A program made the position numbers and the translations under genes. The notes under the pieces were generated by a model, which did no database searches, was not told the DNA's origin, and worked only from the letters and a program-made list of their open reading frames with translations. A DNA stretch of 64,000 nucleotides, from the NCBI GenBank assembly GCA_963575745.1, contig CAUYUJ010020157.1, forward strand, positions 1 through 64,000, given 5' to 3'. The DNA comes from Prorocentrum cordatum. Its lineage: Eukaryota; Sar; Dinophyceae; Prorocentrales; Prorocentraceae. Positions 9,545 to 21,002 of the stretch are shown here, in pieces; the first letter of the stretch is position 1, and each line of letters begins with the position of its first letter.

Positions 9545-10095
9545 GATGCCATGGCACGCCCGACTTAACCCGACTTTTAGCCCCAGGACCAGGGACTCAT
9601 CCCGAGTCGCTCTCTGAAGCCCCGGGGGCCCGCGGCGGGCCCCCGGGGGCAGAGGAATAGCGAACAGCATCAGGACCCGCTTCCCCCCGTGGCGTTGTGG
9701 ATGCCATGACAATGGACACCCTAGCAGTCCTATCATTGAGTTACACATGTGTTGAAAAAATGTGTAAAGCGTGTTCTAAACGTGTGTCGGGCATGTTTTT
9801 ACACGTTCGAGACGGGTTTGAAACATGCTTTCGACATCTGGAAGTGATTTGGCAGCATGCTTCCTCTCCATTATTCGACCTCCACAATCTTAGAGTGGAG
9901 GGCTCAGGGTGAAATCCATGGTGCCGTCTGCACCTCGAAAAGCAATCCGTCTTGTGATCAACCTTCTGCAGATTCAAGCCTCGAAATTCCATCGAAGCTC
10001 GGTTTGGGAGCCCCGCGCGGAACTGAGAGAAACTGCAGTGTGCCGGGACCTGCCAGCCCCCTCGCACTCTCCCTTGCTGGCCATCCCGACTGCAG
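9545..10095. other. No recognisable gene
   Basis: At 9,735-9,830 there are repeated ACATGTGTT / AAACGTGTGT / ACACGTTC blocks. The rest is unique-looking and has no coding signal that I trust. Confidence 0.4.
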
Positions 10096-10109
10096 TCGGG
10101 GCTCGGCCA

Positions 10110-10440
10110 CAGGAAGCCTTCCACGAGGAACACCCCACCACGAGACCCCCAGGACGTCCACTGACCTGTGGTGTGGGAACGCCACGCTCTCCATCGCAAA
10201 ACTATCGAAACCCAGCTTTGGGACCTCATGGGCCGTGATGGTTCCTTCTGGGCCCGAGAAGGCGAGAACCCGAAAAACCTCCGAAAACCTTGGGAAATCA
10301 ATGTTTTTGGCCTCTGGAGGCCCTCTCGAGGGCCCTCTTGAGGGCCTCTGGAAACGTCTCCAAAGCAAGATCCAGGGCGCCAAAGCAAGACCCAGGGCGC
10401 CCCGGAGGCGAGCAAGGTGCCTTCTTGGCATGGCCCTCCC
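10110..10440. repeat. Family E repeat, copy 1, interrupted
   Basis: CTTCCACGAGGAACACCCCA...AGGACGTCCACTG...GGAACGCCACGCTCTCCATC matches the left half of the family. GGAGGCGAGCAAGGTGCCTT at about 10,400 matches the right half. About 180 bp of other sequence lies between, so this copy seems to carry an insertion. Confidence 0.5.
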
Positions 10441-10509
10441 CGGTATGCCCACGCCCCTCTCCGCTGCTCGATCCGCGCAGCCGCACTCGCCCCCGCGAAG
10501 GGGGCCCTG

Positions 10510-10660
10510 GGACTGAACCAGTAAATACACACAGATAACAAGGTCCCCCATAATTCCCCATGTCTTCTAGGGTTTTTGTCCTCCCCCCCACTTCCCATAT
10601 TTTCCTATATTTTCTGGGGAATTCGACGATTGATTGTCTCTGTGTGTTTGCACCCTGGGC
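10510..10660. repeat. Family G repeat, copy 2
   Basis: It has AATACACACAGATAACAAGG, CCCCACTTCCCATATTTTCC and GACGATTGATTGTCTCTGTG in family order. Confidence 0.65.
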
Positions 10661-11029
10661 CCCGCCCACTCCGGCCGCCTGAGACCCCGCCCGCCTGTGC
10701 CCTGTCTCCCTACTTGAAGCTGTGCGTAGCCCGCCCAGTTTCTAGCGGAAGAGGCTCGCTCTCGCCCCGCCGACCAAAAAAAAGTGTCTGTGTTTTTCCC
10801 CTCCTGGCCCCTCCTGGGCCTGGCCCTGGGCCTCGCTTCTGCCCCTGCTCGCCCCGCCTCGGGGCCGTCGGCCCCGGCGAGCCTCCCCTTCGCGGGCGGT
10901 CTGGCGCCGCCAGGCGCCCTGGATAGACGTAGGAGGTCTGGTAGTGCTCCAGCACGAAGAACGCGAACAGCGCGAAGAAGATGAGCGTCACGAGCCGAGG
11001 AACCGAAACGGCGGCACGGGCACGAGCTG
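10660..11029. other. GC-rich, no recognisable gene
   Basis: Frames on both strands are Arg/Pro/Ala-rich without domains. No repeat family was noticed. Confidence 0.35.
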
Positions 11030-11140
11030 ACCGAGCTCCGCGCGGGTGCCCCGGATCTGCGCCGGACATGGGGGGCAGCGCCGGAGGCGTCGCCAAGGGG
11101 GGGCCGAGCGCCGATCCAGGAAATCCGCGCGGAGCTCCGA
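11030..11140. repeat. Family A palindromic element, copy 1 (short)
   Basis: GAGCTCCGCGCGGG at the left and CCGCGCGGAGCTC at the right are inverted. GGATCTGCGCCGGAC and GAGCGCCGATCC lie inside. It lacks the outer ATAAAAACTCGG ends of fuller copies. Confidence 0.6.
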
Positions 11141-11417
11141 GCGCGCATGCCTGCAGTCAGGCTGCTGAGCCCAGGAACGCCAAATAAGGAACGTGAAGCC
11201 CCGTCCTAGCCCTCAGAGGCGCCTGGGTGCAGGAGGAGGGGCTCGAGGAACAGCCACGGAGGGACCCGAAAGAGCAGCGGGCCCCTGCCAAGCCCAAAGC
11301 GGTCCTCATTTCGGCGCATTGGTTGTGTACCGCTGTTTCTTCCTCGAATGGGGAGGAAGCTGCACGTCCTCTTCAAGTGCGCGTCGTCCAAGATGACCTG
11401 TCTGGACGACCGAGACG

Positions 11418-11605
11418 GGTACCGAAAAGACAGGTACGATGCCCAACAATCAATGTTGCCCAAAACTGACAGCGGCCGCTGCTGGGCATGTGGCCTTCTG
11501 CCTCAGAAGGGACAACGTCCGTGGCGGCGCGGACAGCGAGTTCTGTTCAAAGTGAACAGGAACTGCCGTTGGGCATTGTACCAAGTGGTCGGAAGAAGTG
11601 GGTAG
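11418..11605. mobile_element. Family D MITE-like element, copy 2 (best copy)
   Basis: The left end GGTACGATGCCCAACA and the right end TGTTGGGCATTGTACC are inverted, with looser matching outwards. The interior holds ACTGACAGCGGCCGCTGCTG and GCGGACAGCGAGTTCTGTTC. Length about 188 bp. Confidence 0.7.
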
Positions 11606-11684
11606 GAACATGAAGTAGGAAAGCGTTGAGAGTAGACCAGATTCCGCCCGCCCCCAGAGGAGGACGGAGAAAAAGGGGAAGCCA

Positions 11685-12163
11685 CTCGATCACTGAAGTA
11701 GGAGGGCGCGCAAAGTAGACTGGGGAAGCCAGAAATGCCCATTTGCAACGACCGATGGGTATCCTTCCTCTGGAGAAACCAAAAATGACCGATACCGCTA
11801 CTCCCCGGACGTCTCCTGGGGTGCGTTCTGACCAGGATTTCATCGCAAATCCAGCGGTGGCGACGAGGGCCTCCGAGGAGGCCCAAAGTGGGGAAAACGA
11901 GGAGAGGGTAGAGGCATGGGTACCTTTTCTTACTCTGACTCTCTCCGTACCGACTCTGCTCGATCCTTGAAGCAGGAGGGCGCTCGAAGCAGGCTGGAGT
12001 CTGGGGATCTAGAAGTACCCACTCTCAACGACCGATGGGTACACTTCCTCTCCGCACCAACTCCGCTCGATCCTTGAAGCAGGAGGGCGCTCCAAAAGCA
12101 GACTGGAGTCTGGGGATCCAGAAGTGCCCACTCTCAACGACCGATGGGTACACTTCCTCTCCG
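11685..12163 (+). repeat. About 106-bp tandem repeat, three units, split by a family F element
   Basis: Units start near 11,685, 11,950 and 12,056. Each holds GCAGGAGGGCGCTC..., GGAGTCTGGGGATC and CAACGACCGATGGGTACACT. Units 2 and 3 are adjacent; unit 1 is separated from them by the F element at 11,770-11,945. Confidence 0.75.
11770..11945 (+). mobile_element. Family F repeat, copy 3, sitting between tandem units
   Basis: ACCGATACCGCTACTCCCCG...GTGCGTTCTGACCAGGATTT...GAGGGTAGAGGCATGGGTAC. It lies between the first and second units of a tandem array, so it probably inserted after the duplication. Confidence 0.6.
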
Positions 12164-12712
12164 CGGCGACGATAGGGGCGAATAGCCAAGGGGCGGACAT
12201 GACACGCACTCGCCCGGGAGCCGTTCCGAAGACATAGATCCTCGGCGTTCCTGAATTAGGGGAACAAAAAATGACATAAACATAAAAACTCGGAAGTCCG
12301 CGCGGATTTCTCGGATCGGCACTGGACCCCCCTCCCTGGCGCGCGGTGCGCGCCAGGGGCGGCGCCGGAGGCGCCGCCGGGGGGCCCCAGCGCCGATCCG
12401 AGACATCCGCACGGACCTCCGAGTTTTTATGTTTGTGCCACTTTTTGCTTCCCTGTGAGTGCACAGGTTGCTCTCCCCTGGACTCTTCGCCCCCATCTAG
12501 GGGAACAAAAAGTGACATAAACATAAAATCTCGGATGTCCGCGCGGATGTCTCGGATCGGCGCTGGGCCCCCCCGGCGGCGCCTCTGGCGCCGCCCCTGG
12601 CGCGGCGCGCTCCGCGCGCCAGGGAGGGGGGTCCAGCGCCGATCCGTGAAATCCGCGCGGACCTCTGAGTTTTTATGTTTATGTCACTTTTCGTTCCCCT
12701 ACCATCGTCGCC
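12163..12712. mobile_element. Composite foldback element with two family A copies (A2, A3)
   Basis: The outer ends GGCGACGATAGGGGCG and CCCCTACCATCGTCGCC are inverted. Inside, A2 (12,259-12,452) and A3 (12,499-12,700) each start GGGGAACAAAAA-TGACATAA and end with the inverse. Each contains CCGCGCGGAT...ATCGGCGCTGG and its inverse around a GGCGCGCG core. In A3 the arms match almost perfectly over about 30 bp. The same composite, with one A copy, is at 21.0 kb. Confidence 0.75.
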
Positions 12713-12878
12713 CCTGGCCCTCTCCGCCCGCGCCGCGCCTGGCTCAGCGTGCGCAGGTCCACGCCCACCGCCCGGGCGTCGTGGCTCCTCGCGCGGCGGG
12801 GCCCCCGCGGGGGTTGCTGCCCCGGCCTCGCGCCGGGCCCGCCGGGGCGCACGCGCAGCGCTGGCGTGGCGGAGGCCA

Positions 12879-13116
12879 GGAGGGAGGAGGGGAGGAGGGG
12901 GGGGAGGGGGGGGAGGAGGAGGGGGAGGAGGAGGAGCAGGAGAAGGAGGAGGAAGAGGAGGAGGAGGAGGAGGGGGAGGAGGATGAGGGGGAGGGGGAGG
13001 AGGGGAGGAGGAGGAGGAGGAGGAGGAGGAGGATGAGGAGGAGGAGGAGGAGGAGAGAGGAGGAGGAGGAGGGCGAGGAGGAGGAGGAGGAGGAGGGCGA
13101 GGAGGAGGAGGAGAAA
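12879..13116. repeat. (GGA/GAG)n purine tract
   Basis: About 235 bp of almost pure purine. Poly-Glu, poly-Gly and poly-Arg frames here are artefacts. Confidence 0.9.
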
Positions 13117-13164
13117 CTACAGCGGAGGCTAGTCCACGAGAGATCTCCCTCGAGAAAGCCAACA

Positions 13165-13295
13165 TTGAGACCCTAAGACGTCCAGGGATTTTTGGTGGGG
13201 GAACGTCACGCCTTCCATCGCAGAACCATCGACACCTCAGAGACCCAGGGCACCCTGGAGGCAAGCAGGGTGGTTCGTGGAATGGGACTCCAATG
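13165..13295. repeat. Family E repeat, copy 2
   Basis: GGGAACGTCACGCCTTCCAT, CGCAGAACCATCGACACC and CACCCTGGAGGCAAGCAGGG match copies at 39.0, 42.3 and 49.3 kb. Confidence 0.6.
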
Positions 13296-14136
13296 TGATA
13301 CTATAGGTTGGGGTGACGCCGATTCGTTGTCCCGTGATTTGCCTTCGTCCAGCCTCTGCTGCAAAAGAGTTGGCGAGCCGAAGACGGCCCATGGCACATC
13401 GCAATAAGACGGTTACCTGCGGGGCCGCGAAACATGTGATGGGGTGTGCCGACGACGAGGACGCTGATGGTGAGGAGGACAACACAAACGCGCGGACGGC
13501 ACAAGCGGGAGGAAGGAGGGGGAGGGGGGTGTCCCCAGCCTGCGAAATGAATGGCCTGAAGGCGCCGCGGCGGTCGACAGCGTCGAGGTCGATGGCAAAT
13601 GGACTGCCTTCGAGGGGATCGGCGCACGCGCCCCCGGAAAAATCGTCCTACGATGTATCGATCACGATCGCAAACACTGTGACTGGGCGCTCGGAATCAC
13701 AACGTGTGGCAAAAGGAGCCCGCGCAAGCTGCGGGCGCATTGTCGGCCCGAGCTCGGAAGCGCCCCCCGCCCGTCGGCCGAGCCACCCATGCACAAGCGC
13801 GGCCGCGGACATATTTTGAAGGGTGAAAGTGGGGGTCGGGCGCAGGGTCCCGGCAATGATGTTTTTAAAGGCCATGAATGGGCGATGCATCCTCGATTAC
13901 TGTGTTCGGCGGGGGAGCCAATTGAAGCCCCCCGCCTGCGCCCGCGCGCGAGACTTGAGGGGAAAGGAAGCAAGGGGGCGGGGGCTCGGGAAAGGCGACG
14001 AAGGCAACGCGCGCTAAGGGCGCAAAAAGAAATGGTTGGAACACACGAAAGCGGTCAGGTGAGTGTCGGAATCGGCCCAGCCAATCTGACATGCGGAACA
14101 CTGCGCCTCAGTTTTGGGGATCTTGAAGGCCAGGGC
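13296..14136. other. No recognisable gene
   Basis: Mixed-composition sequence. Short frames on both strands show nothing familiar. No repeat was noticed. Confidence 0.35.
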
Positions 14137-14365
14137 AAAATGTGAATTCACATTGTGGGGAAACGCAAAATGTGAATTCACATTTTGGGAAAAAGGAAAA
14201 TGTGAATCCACATTTTGGGAAAAAGAAAAATGTGAATTCACATTTTGGAATTTTGCGTAGGATTCTTTATGAAGGGGCCAGAATGTGAATTCACATTTTG
14301 GGAAAAAGGAAAAGGTGAATTCACATTTTGGGAAAAACAGAAATGTGAATTCACATTTTGGGAGA
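14137..14365. repeat. Tandem array of a palindrome (AAAATGTGAATTCACATTTT)
   Basis: Seven copies of a roughly 20-bp perfect or near-perfect palindrome centred on GAATTC, spaced about 30 bp apart by GGGAAAAAG-type linkers. One wider gap lies at about 14,250-14,280. The units read in frame as a short Asn/Ser/His/Phe repeat on the minus strand, which I regard as incidental. Confidence 0.9.
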
Positions 14366-17300
14366 ATCGCGGGGCCCAATCCAAATCTGTCTTGGGGGTC
14401 GAGAAGTCATCGTTTGGGAACATACGCGATCATCAACCGCACAATCAAGACACACCTGCACTCCATTTCGCCGGCCCACGCGCAATATGCAAGAACGCCC
14501 GCGCGCATGAACGATAAGGGATGGACGGCGCGCGCGCCCGCGCGGGCAACGCGCGGGCACGAATGACTGGCCATCAATGACCGCCAGCATTGGATGCCAA
14601 TCGTACCCGATCACATACATGAGCGATACATTGAGCATACATGGGCCATTCAGCCCCCATTGAAGACCCCCTGTTGCGGACCCCCTCTTTCGCCCTCCAA
14701 ATATTGGCCTGCGGGCGGTCCGGCCCAGCCGGGCGAGGCCCCTCGCAGCGACTGTCACTGCCCCAGGTGCGCGTGCGCCTTCAGAATGGCCGCCTTCTCG
14801 CGGACCTGGCGGAAGAGGTCGGTCAGGGTGCTCGAGCGCGCTGGCCGCGGGGGGGCGGCGAGGGTCGAAGCGGGCGGCGCTTTGGGCGGCGCCCTCGGCG
14901 TTCTCCAGCGCCGCCGCCCGACAAGCGAACTCCACCACGCGCTGGCCGGGCAATATCTGGCTGCGCCTCCGCGACGAGGATCAACACGCCGACGGCCCCG
15001 ATGGGACCTCAACCACGCGCGCTCGGACCGATACGCGGCCGAAATGATCAACTAGATGCTAAACAAGAGCCGTAAAAAAAACACATCAGTTTACTGCGGC
15101 GCAAAACTCGTTGAACGCATCGGCCCCCGTGGATTCCAGGCGCGCGGTTCGGTGCGATACTGCGCCCGCGCAAGGTCGGCGCTATCCGCACGCGTCTTCA
15201 CATGTTTTTTTTGACGGCATGTTCAACGGCCCGGTTGTCCAGAAGACCAAACATCTCTACTGGCGCGGGGCGCGCGTGCTGTACCACGGCCACGAGACGA
15301 ACAGCAATGCTGGCCGTCGTTGCCCTTGCGCGCTCGTCGCGGCGATGTCCTGGCGCGCAGACGCCCGCGGGAGGGGGCAACGAGAGCCCTGCGGCCCGAC
15401 TGGCTCGAAGAAAACCCCGCGGTGTTTTTCGGTGCGCTGAAATCTGCGTCGGACCACGCGCGAACGAATAAATCGCCACCTCTGTCGCCGGCATCGACCG
15501 TGACCAGTTCGACGTTAGACGTCGTGGACAAATGGCCCGCGAGATGCGCAATTTCTGCCTCTTCTCACGGGCGCCACCTGGCGACGCGCCGGGCGACGCG
15601 GCCCGCAGCGAAGGATGCGTCAGGGCGCGAACCCGGGGCGACGAGGAGGCCCTCTCCGACCATCTCGACCCTGCCGGCGCCGGCCCCCGACGGCGGGGCG
15701 CGCTCCGGACGTGGAAGCGGCGTTTGTTAAGCGAACGCTGTTGCTGGTCGCGATGTTCGTTTTGCGACGGCCCGAAGATTGATGGCGACGCGTCTGCTTC
15801 GTCGGCGCGAGATATTGCGCACGCGGTGCCTGACCTACCGCCAGCGAGTGGCAGGATACGCGGAAGGCGACTCTGCACCCCAAAACCTCGCTCACCATCT
15901 CAGGCGTTTTCGAGGCAAACATCGTGCGGACGATGGCCCTGGTGCTCTCGCAATGACGATTCTGCGCGCCTTGTGCACAGTCGCCGACATACGTAACCAT
16001 GGAAGAGCAACGCTTCGATCTGCAATTTTGCGGGCGGAGCGGGGCCGCGACTTGCCGGAACGCGCGGCGCCGGGAGGGCACCTCAGACATGACTTGCGGA
16101 GAAAACGGATTCTGGCCAGCCTGGATTTCGCACCACCAAGAAATGATTTAGCTTCAATGCTGTAGAAGGCATCTCGGTCGTCATCCCGCCGCCATAGATA
16201 GACGACAACTGGCTCCTCCTCGTCGACTGCCACTCGTTCCAATGAACCGCTGCGCCAACAAGGCGACGAAGTCGGAGTCAGACCGCTGAAGATCATCCGA
16301 CGCGCACTTCTATCTGCAAACTGACATTTGCACTGGCGGGAAAAGACGACGGATTTCTGCAGAAATGGCGTCTACGACTCCCGCCCGTGCGATTACGTCG
16401 AATGCGATGTCACCCCCCGGGGGGGATCTGCGCGCGCGCGCGGTCGATGGATCTATAATTTCGGCCCGCGCCACTATGGCCTAGCCGCGCGCCTGCGCGG
16501 ACCGACCTGCGACCACCCCAGCAACGGGAGACCGCGAGAAGACGGCAGATGACTTCATGACCCGCATGCGCCCGCTGAAGAGAACGTCCCCCGTCGCCGC
16601 GAATCTGGCCTTGCACTGGCGAGGCGCTACTGGGAGCTCGAAGTTTGTTCGACGATGGAGCGCTCGCCTGTTCGCGACGCGGGCGGGCTCCGAAATTGAA
16701 TCGAATTCCCGGGGCGGCGCCAGCGCGGGGTGTTCAGTCAGTCGAGCGATTTCCCGGGTCGCCGCCCCATCGCCACGAGGTGTCTCGAGGTACTTCTCGG
16801 CGGCAAAAGATTCGGCGGCGCGCGCCGCCAGGCGCGCGAGCGCGCGCGGCATCTCAGACCGCGGCTCCTGCCGGGCGATCCCCGCCGAAGAAGACCGGCT
16901 GACATCCGAGGCTGAAAAGCAAAGTGGGGGGTCGGGCTTTGCGGGCGCAATCCTCGCAAACGACGCCGCGACTTCCTGCGGGGATAGGTCTGGGCGCGTG
17001 TCGTCCCCAGACGCATCGGGGGGCGCCGAAGACGACGGCGCCCCGCGGCGGGGCTCAGAGTCCGAGCCCGACCAATTTTCGGGCGGATCTACGCCTGCGC
17101 GGACGTCGCGACGACGGGCCCTCCAGGGCACCCCTGGCCGAGCTGCCCCGCGGTCGCGCGTGGCCCCCGCCGCTAGCGTCGTCTCTCCTCGGGCATGGCC
17201 CTCTTGCTTGATCCAGCGACAGGAATCGTCCAAGCCTGGGCCCCGGGGCGCCCGCCGGGGCCCAGCCGGGCGAGGCACCTCGCCGCGGCCCGCCTGCGTC

Positions 17301-19000
17301 GCCGGGCCGAGAGGGGCCCCCCGGAGAACATCTGTCTCGGCGTCGCTCGGGGAAGCCCCCGACCCGAATCCACGGGCGCGCCCCAGGGCGCTGGCAGCGC
17401 GGAGAAGAAAAGGGAATATCGCCTCGCGGATGCGCGCTGCAAAGCTCGACCGCTGGGCGACCCACCGATCACCGATGGCGGTGATCGGGGCAGCCCGTGC
17501 CCCCCCCATAAATCGTCAAATCGAAGCCGACGCAGATTCCGAGTTTTTCATGGGTGTCGAGCTCGCCCATCCGCTGCGGCGCGTGCACGAAGCACTATAC
17601 GTTGCGCCCCCATGGAGGCACTTGGAAACTTCGTGAAATGCGCCGTTAAGATCCCCCACGCCCGTGGGACCTGCTCTTCGCGGAGCCGGGGGCCGCGCGG
17701 GGCGCGCCGTTACAGGCGCTGCCAGCACCTTGGGGCACCTCATCCCTGAGCGCCCTTGGAGCAGCATCTTGCAGAAAGATGAGCCGCGCATTTTCGAGCA
17801 GGCTCTGGCTGCGGCGCCCAGCAACGCCGCCGGCTCCGCGACTGCATGCACTGCGCCGAAATCGCGCGAGCGTTCTTCGCGCCCCAGAAAACTCCGCGCC
17901 GAGGCCGGGTTGGAAACGCCACAATTACGCTAGTGAAGCTCACGCGTGATCATGGCGCCCCTGACTGCGGTCGATCCTGCGCGCGGCAGTCCGATCGCGA
18001 GTCCGCGTCAGGCCGCGCCTGCCACCAGTCAGATCTGCAGACACGTCGCCCCCGGCGCTCTCGTCCGAGATGCGCCAGAAGAGGCGTGCACGGAGCTTAG
18101 TCTTGACGCAAATGTCGCAGCCTGGGTCGCGATCGTCGATGTGCTCCCGTCGAATGCGATCCCAAATTTGCCCCTCTTAAGGTGGTGGATTCTGCCGGAT
18201 GGAGCGCGGGCTCCAGGAGAACAGGAGTGTCAGAACCAGCGTTGCGCGGAAAATCGATACAATAATTGAACTGCGTGAAAACAGGAACGGCATCCCCTCG
18301 AAATGCGAGCCCAGCATGCGCGCCAGCGGGAGCAACTTCTGGCCACGATAGGCCACATCGCGGCGCCGCGACGGCAGCGGGGCGAGGCCCCGCGCCGCCG
18401 CGGCCGCCAGGGGCGCCTGGAGACGGACGCGCCAGACAGGTCAACGGGCTGGCTCCAACCGGGCGAGGCCCCATCGCCGCGACTGCCCCCTGGCCTGTCG
18501 CAGGACGCCCGCCCCCCCCCTTCCCCGCTTCTTCCCGCGCCTTCTCCTCCTCGCCACGCGCCCGCGCGTCGAAGAGAGCAGCGGGGGCGTCGGCGAGAGA
18601 CGGGGTGCTTTTCAAGCCAGCGCTGGTTTTTCCCAAAGACGAGTAACAACCTCCCCGACCGCATCGCGTTGTTTTCCCGCGTCGCTCGCCAACGTCGCCC
18701 CGAGTCTGCCGCGCCCGTGCCCCCTGCCCGTCGTCTGTAAGAAAAGCGCGGGATGGGAGGGATAAGCTTGTCACGGGGCAAAACGGACGGATATCCTGCG
18801 TGGACAAGCGCCACAAATACACACACACACACAATCTGCTTCTTCGACGAGATGCGTTTCGCCGTTGGCGGTCTCGTGCAAGACTGGATGCGGCAGAAGT
18901 ATCTGACTTCATTGCGCGCAGGGAATCTCTGCCGCGCAAAAGATGCATCTCAGCGCCGGAATTCGCGATCAGACGGAGGACGTCGCACGCGACCCCGCGC
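14366..19000. other. 4.6 kb with no recognisable gene or repeat family
   Basis: Less repetitive than the rest of the window. Many frames of 60-340 codons occur on both strands, the longest on the minus strand at 16,481-17,509 and 18,097-19,038. Their Ala/Arg/Ser/Pro composition is what GC-rich non-coding DNA gives. No domain, zinc finger or catalytic motif was seen. A short (AC)n run is at 18,813-18,832. A decayed retroelement or exons of a split gene cannot be excluded. Confidence 0.4.
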
Positions 19001-19929
19001 GCGCCGATGCTGATGGACTTGAACGCGGGCCGCGCCATTTGACCACTCTTTCTTTGCAGGAAGACCTTGCTGCTCTGCTTTTAACTGTTCCACGTGCTGC
19101 TCTGCTTGTGATGCGAGCGGACTTAAAATGACAGCGGTTGCTGTTGGCCGGGCTGGCGGCGCCGATCCGCCGCCCCGTAACGCGCCGGCTTGGATGGCCC
19201 TGATCCAACTCGGTTCTGTGACGAGCGCGAAATTGCCGGCTCCGATCCGGCTCCGCTGCGGCACGGGCGCCCCCAGTGCACCGCCCAAACTGCTGGTTCC
19301 AATCCACCTGGCATTGGTGTTGTCAAACGCTTTACCTTCGTCCTTTCTTTTGCCTTTGCCATTGCCTTTGTTCGGGCATGAATTGCCCCAGTGGCCAGAT
19401 TGGAAACAGAGCCTGCAGGCGTCATTCGGGTGACGTTGTGTTTGTTGGCCGAAGCGCCGCTCGGCGTGCCTGGGGTGCGCGCGGGACCTGTGGTGTTGTG
19501 GTAGAAGTGGCGCCTGTCGCCCACGGAACACCAGCCGCCCATGTAGAAAGAGCATGGGATCCACGCATCCTTGCCTGTGTCTTTCTTACCGTTTTTGCCC
19601 TTGCATTGCTTGCCAATTGCAGCAGCGCCAGTTGAGAAGCTTTTCGGCGGCGGTGGGGTGTTCGTGGTTGGCGCGTCGTGCAAGAATGGCCACTCGCCAG
19701 CCTTCCGCTCAGCCATCTCGTAGATGACGTGGACATCGTTCGGGTGCGAGTACGGAACCATATCCAAGGTCACTTGGAGTGGCTTGAGCTCACCGATCAG
19801 CCTCCGCAGTGAACGTAAGGGCGCGGAGGGTGCGGAGTCTACGGACCGCAGCTCGTCGCAGTCAGCCGTCTTCCATACCAGGAGCGCGTGGTGCAATTTA
19901 GTTTTGTCGGTGACCGGTTCGGGGCCCAA
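18950..19929 (-). pseudogene. Gag-like zinc-finger protein relic, frameshifted
   Basis: Two overlapping minus-strand frames form one degraded protein. The first (from 19,929) has a Lys/Gly-rich stretch and then a CCCH-like finger at about 19,498-19,554: Cys126, Cys134 and His144, with Arg at 140 where the third Cys is expected. The second frame (from 19,564) carries a clear zinc knuckle, C-x2-C-x4-H-x4-C, at about 19,376-19,417, followed by a basic KGNGKGKRK stretch. A shift of frame at about 19,430-19,500 is needed to join them. Knuckles of this kind bind nucleic acid and are typical of retrotransposon gag proteins. No protease, integrase or reverse transcriptase was found nearby. The class is an inference. 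Confidence 0.45.
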
Positions 19930-20040
19930 ACCAAGCCAAACCAGGGGCCAAACCAGGTAAATTCGGAGATTGTATCAGGCGGTGCACGCGGTCAGACCAG
20001 GCCAAACCATGGGCCAAACAAGGCAGATTTTGAGAACGTG
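19905..20040 (+). repeat. CCAAACCAGG short tandem cluster
   Basis: GGGCCCAAACCAAGCC, GGGGCCAAACCAGG and GGCCAAACCATGGGCC repeat imperfectly with a 10-15 bp spacing. Confidence 0.5.
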
Positions 20041-20379
20041 CCCAGCAGAATCGCCGACACAAGGCTTCACCCACATTCCTTAATCAAATTATTGTTGAGG
20101 GGGTGGGTCACCCCAGGGAGGGTTAATGGATTTGAAATTCAGGGTTGACACGTACGTTGCTCTGGACTTCCAGACGGCCCCGGCAAGAGCCGCGAGCATC
20201 GATGTGCCGTCGGCGCGGTCTTAGTCAAAGTCAAGGCACAGCTCCTCACCCGCGAGACCGCAGAGCTCGAAGAAGAAAGCCTTTTCGGCTGCGGTGCAAG
20301 CCAAGTGCCGTAAACCAATGAACGGTGCAGGTCCGGGCCCCTGAGGACCCAGTCATACAGTCGGCCCGTATCATACGTG

Positions 20380-20530
20380 TGCGCGACAAGGATGCAAGGG
20401 CCTTGGACGCCCATGTCGAAGCTTCTCGAGCGGGGCGCGGCCGACGAAAGAGGCCAGGGAAGTACCGAGGAGGTACGGACGCAAGGGTCTCCCCGAGAAG
20501 CTTGGCCATCCTTCCTACGCGGGCGGGCTG
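20380..20530. repeat. Family P repeat, copy 1
   Basis: AGCTTCTCGAGCGGGGCGCG, AGGCCAGGGA, CGAGGAGG and GACGCAAGGGTCTCC occur in order. The same order is at 22.54, 25.48 and 48.43 kb. CGCAAGGG-type ends lie on both sides. Confidence 0.5.
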
Positions 20531-20837
20531 CACCGCATCTGCGCAGCGCTCCTTCTGCAGGCCGCAACTGCTGGCGAGCGCCTGGCGTTGACCCGCGCGC
20601 GCCACGGCTCGACCGACGGAGGGGCTCGGGGGACACTTCTCGGCAGGGCGTGCGGCGGCTGCGGTGGGCTGCCGCCTCCCCCCGCCGCCGCCCGACTCCA
20701 TGACGGCCAGCTCACGCGCGATCTCTGAAAGGCTCTCCCCGAGCTTGCACACGAAGAGAGCGTTCACGTCAGGTGGAGCGTTCGGTGCTGTCGTCGTTGG
20801 AGCTGGCTGTGGTGGTGTACCGGGGGCGCGCAAAAAC

Positions 20838-21000
20838 GGATTAGCGATCCCTGGATCGGGCGCGCGGTCGCCAAATCCATGGATCGGAGGAGGTGCCACC
20901 CCCAAAATGCGGCTGGTGCCGCCTCGCTCGGCGGCGGAAGTCCGCGATTCCATATGGAAACGGGGCCCGTCGCTAATCCACGCCCACTTGATCCATTTTT
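20838..21000. repeat. Family Q element, copy 1 (GGATTAGCGA ends)
   Basis: ACGGATTAGCGATCCCTGG and GGGCCCGTCGCTAATCCACG are inverted ends. A second copy with the same right end lies at 25.7 kb. About 160 bp. Confidence 0.5.
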
Positions 21001-21002
21001 GC

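Noticed and set aside
14137-14365. CRISPR array
   Set aside because: The repeats are palindromes with near-identical short linkers, not unique spacers, and there are no cas genes. The context is eukaryotic.
14366-19000. A decayed retrotransposon or multi-exon gene on the minus strand (frames at 16,481-17,509, 17,516-17,851 and 18,097-19,038)
   Set aside because: Their Ala/Arg/Pro composition matches chance frames in GC-rich DNA. No catalytic motif, zinc finger or splice pattern could be found.
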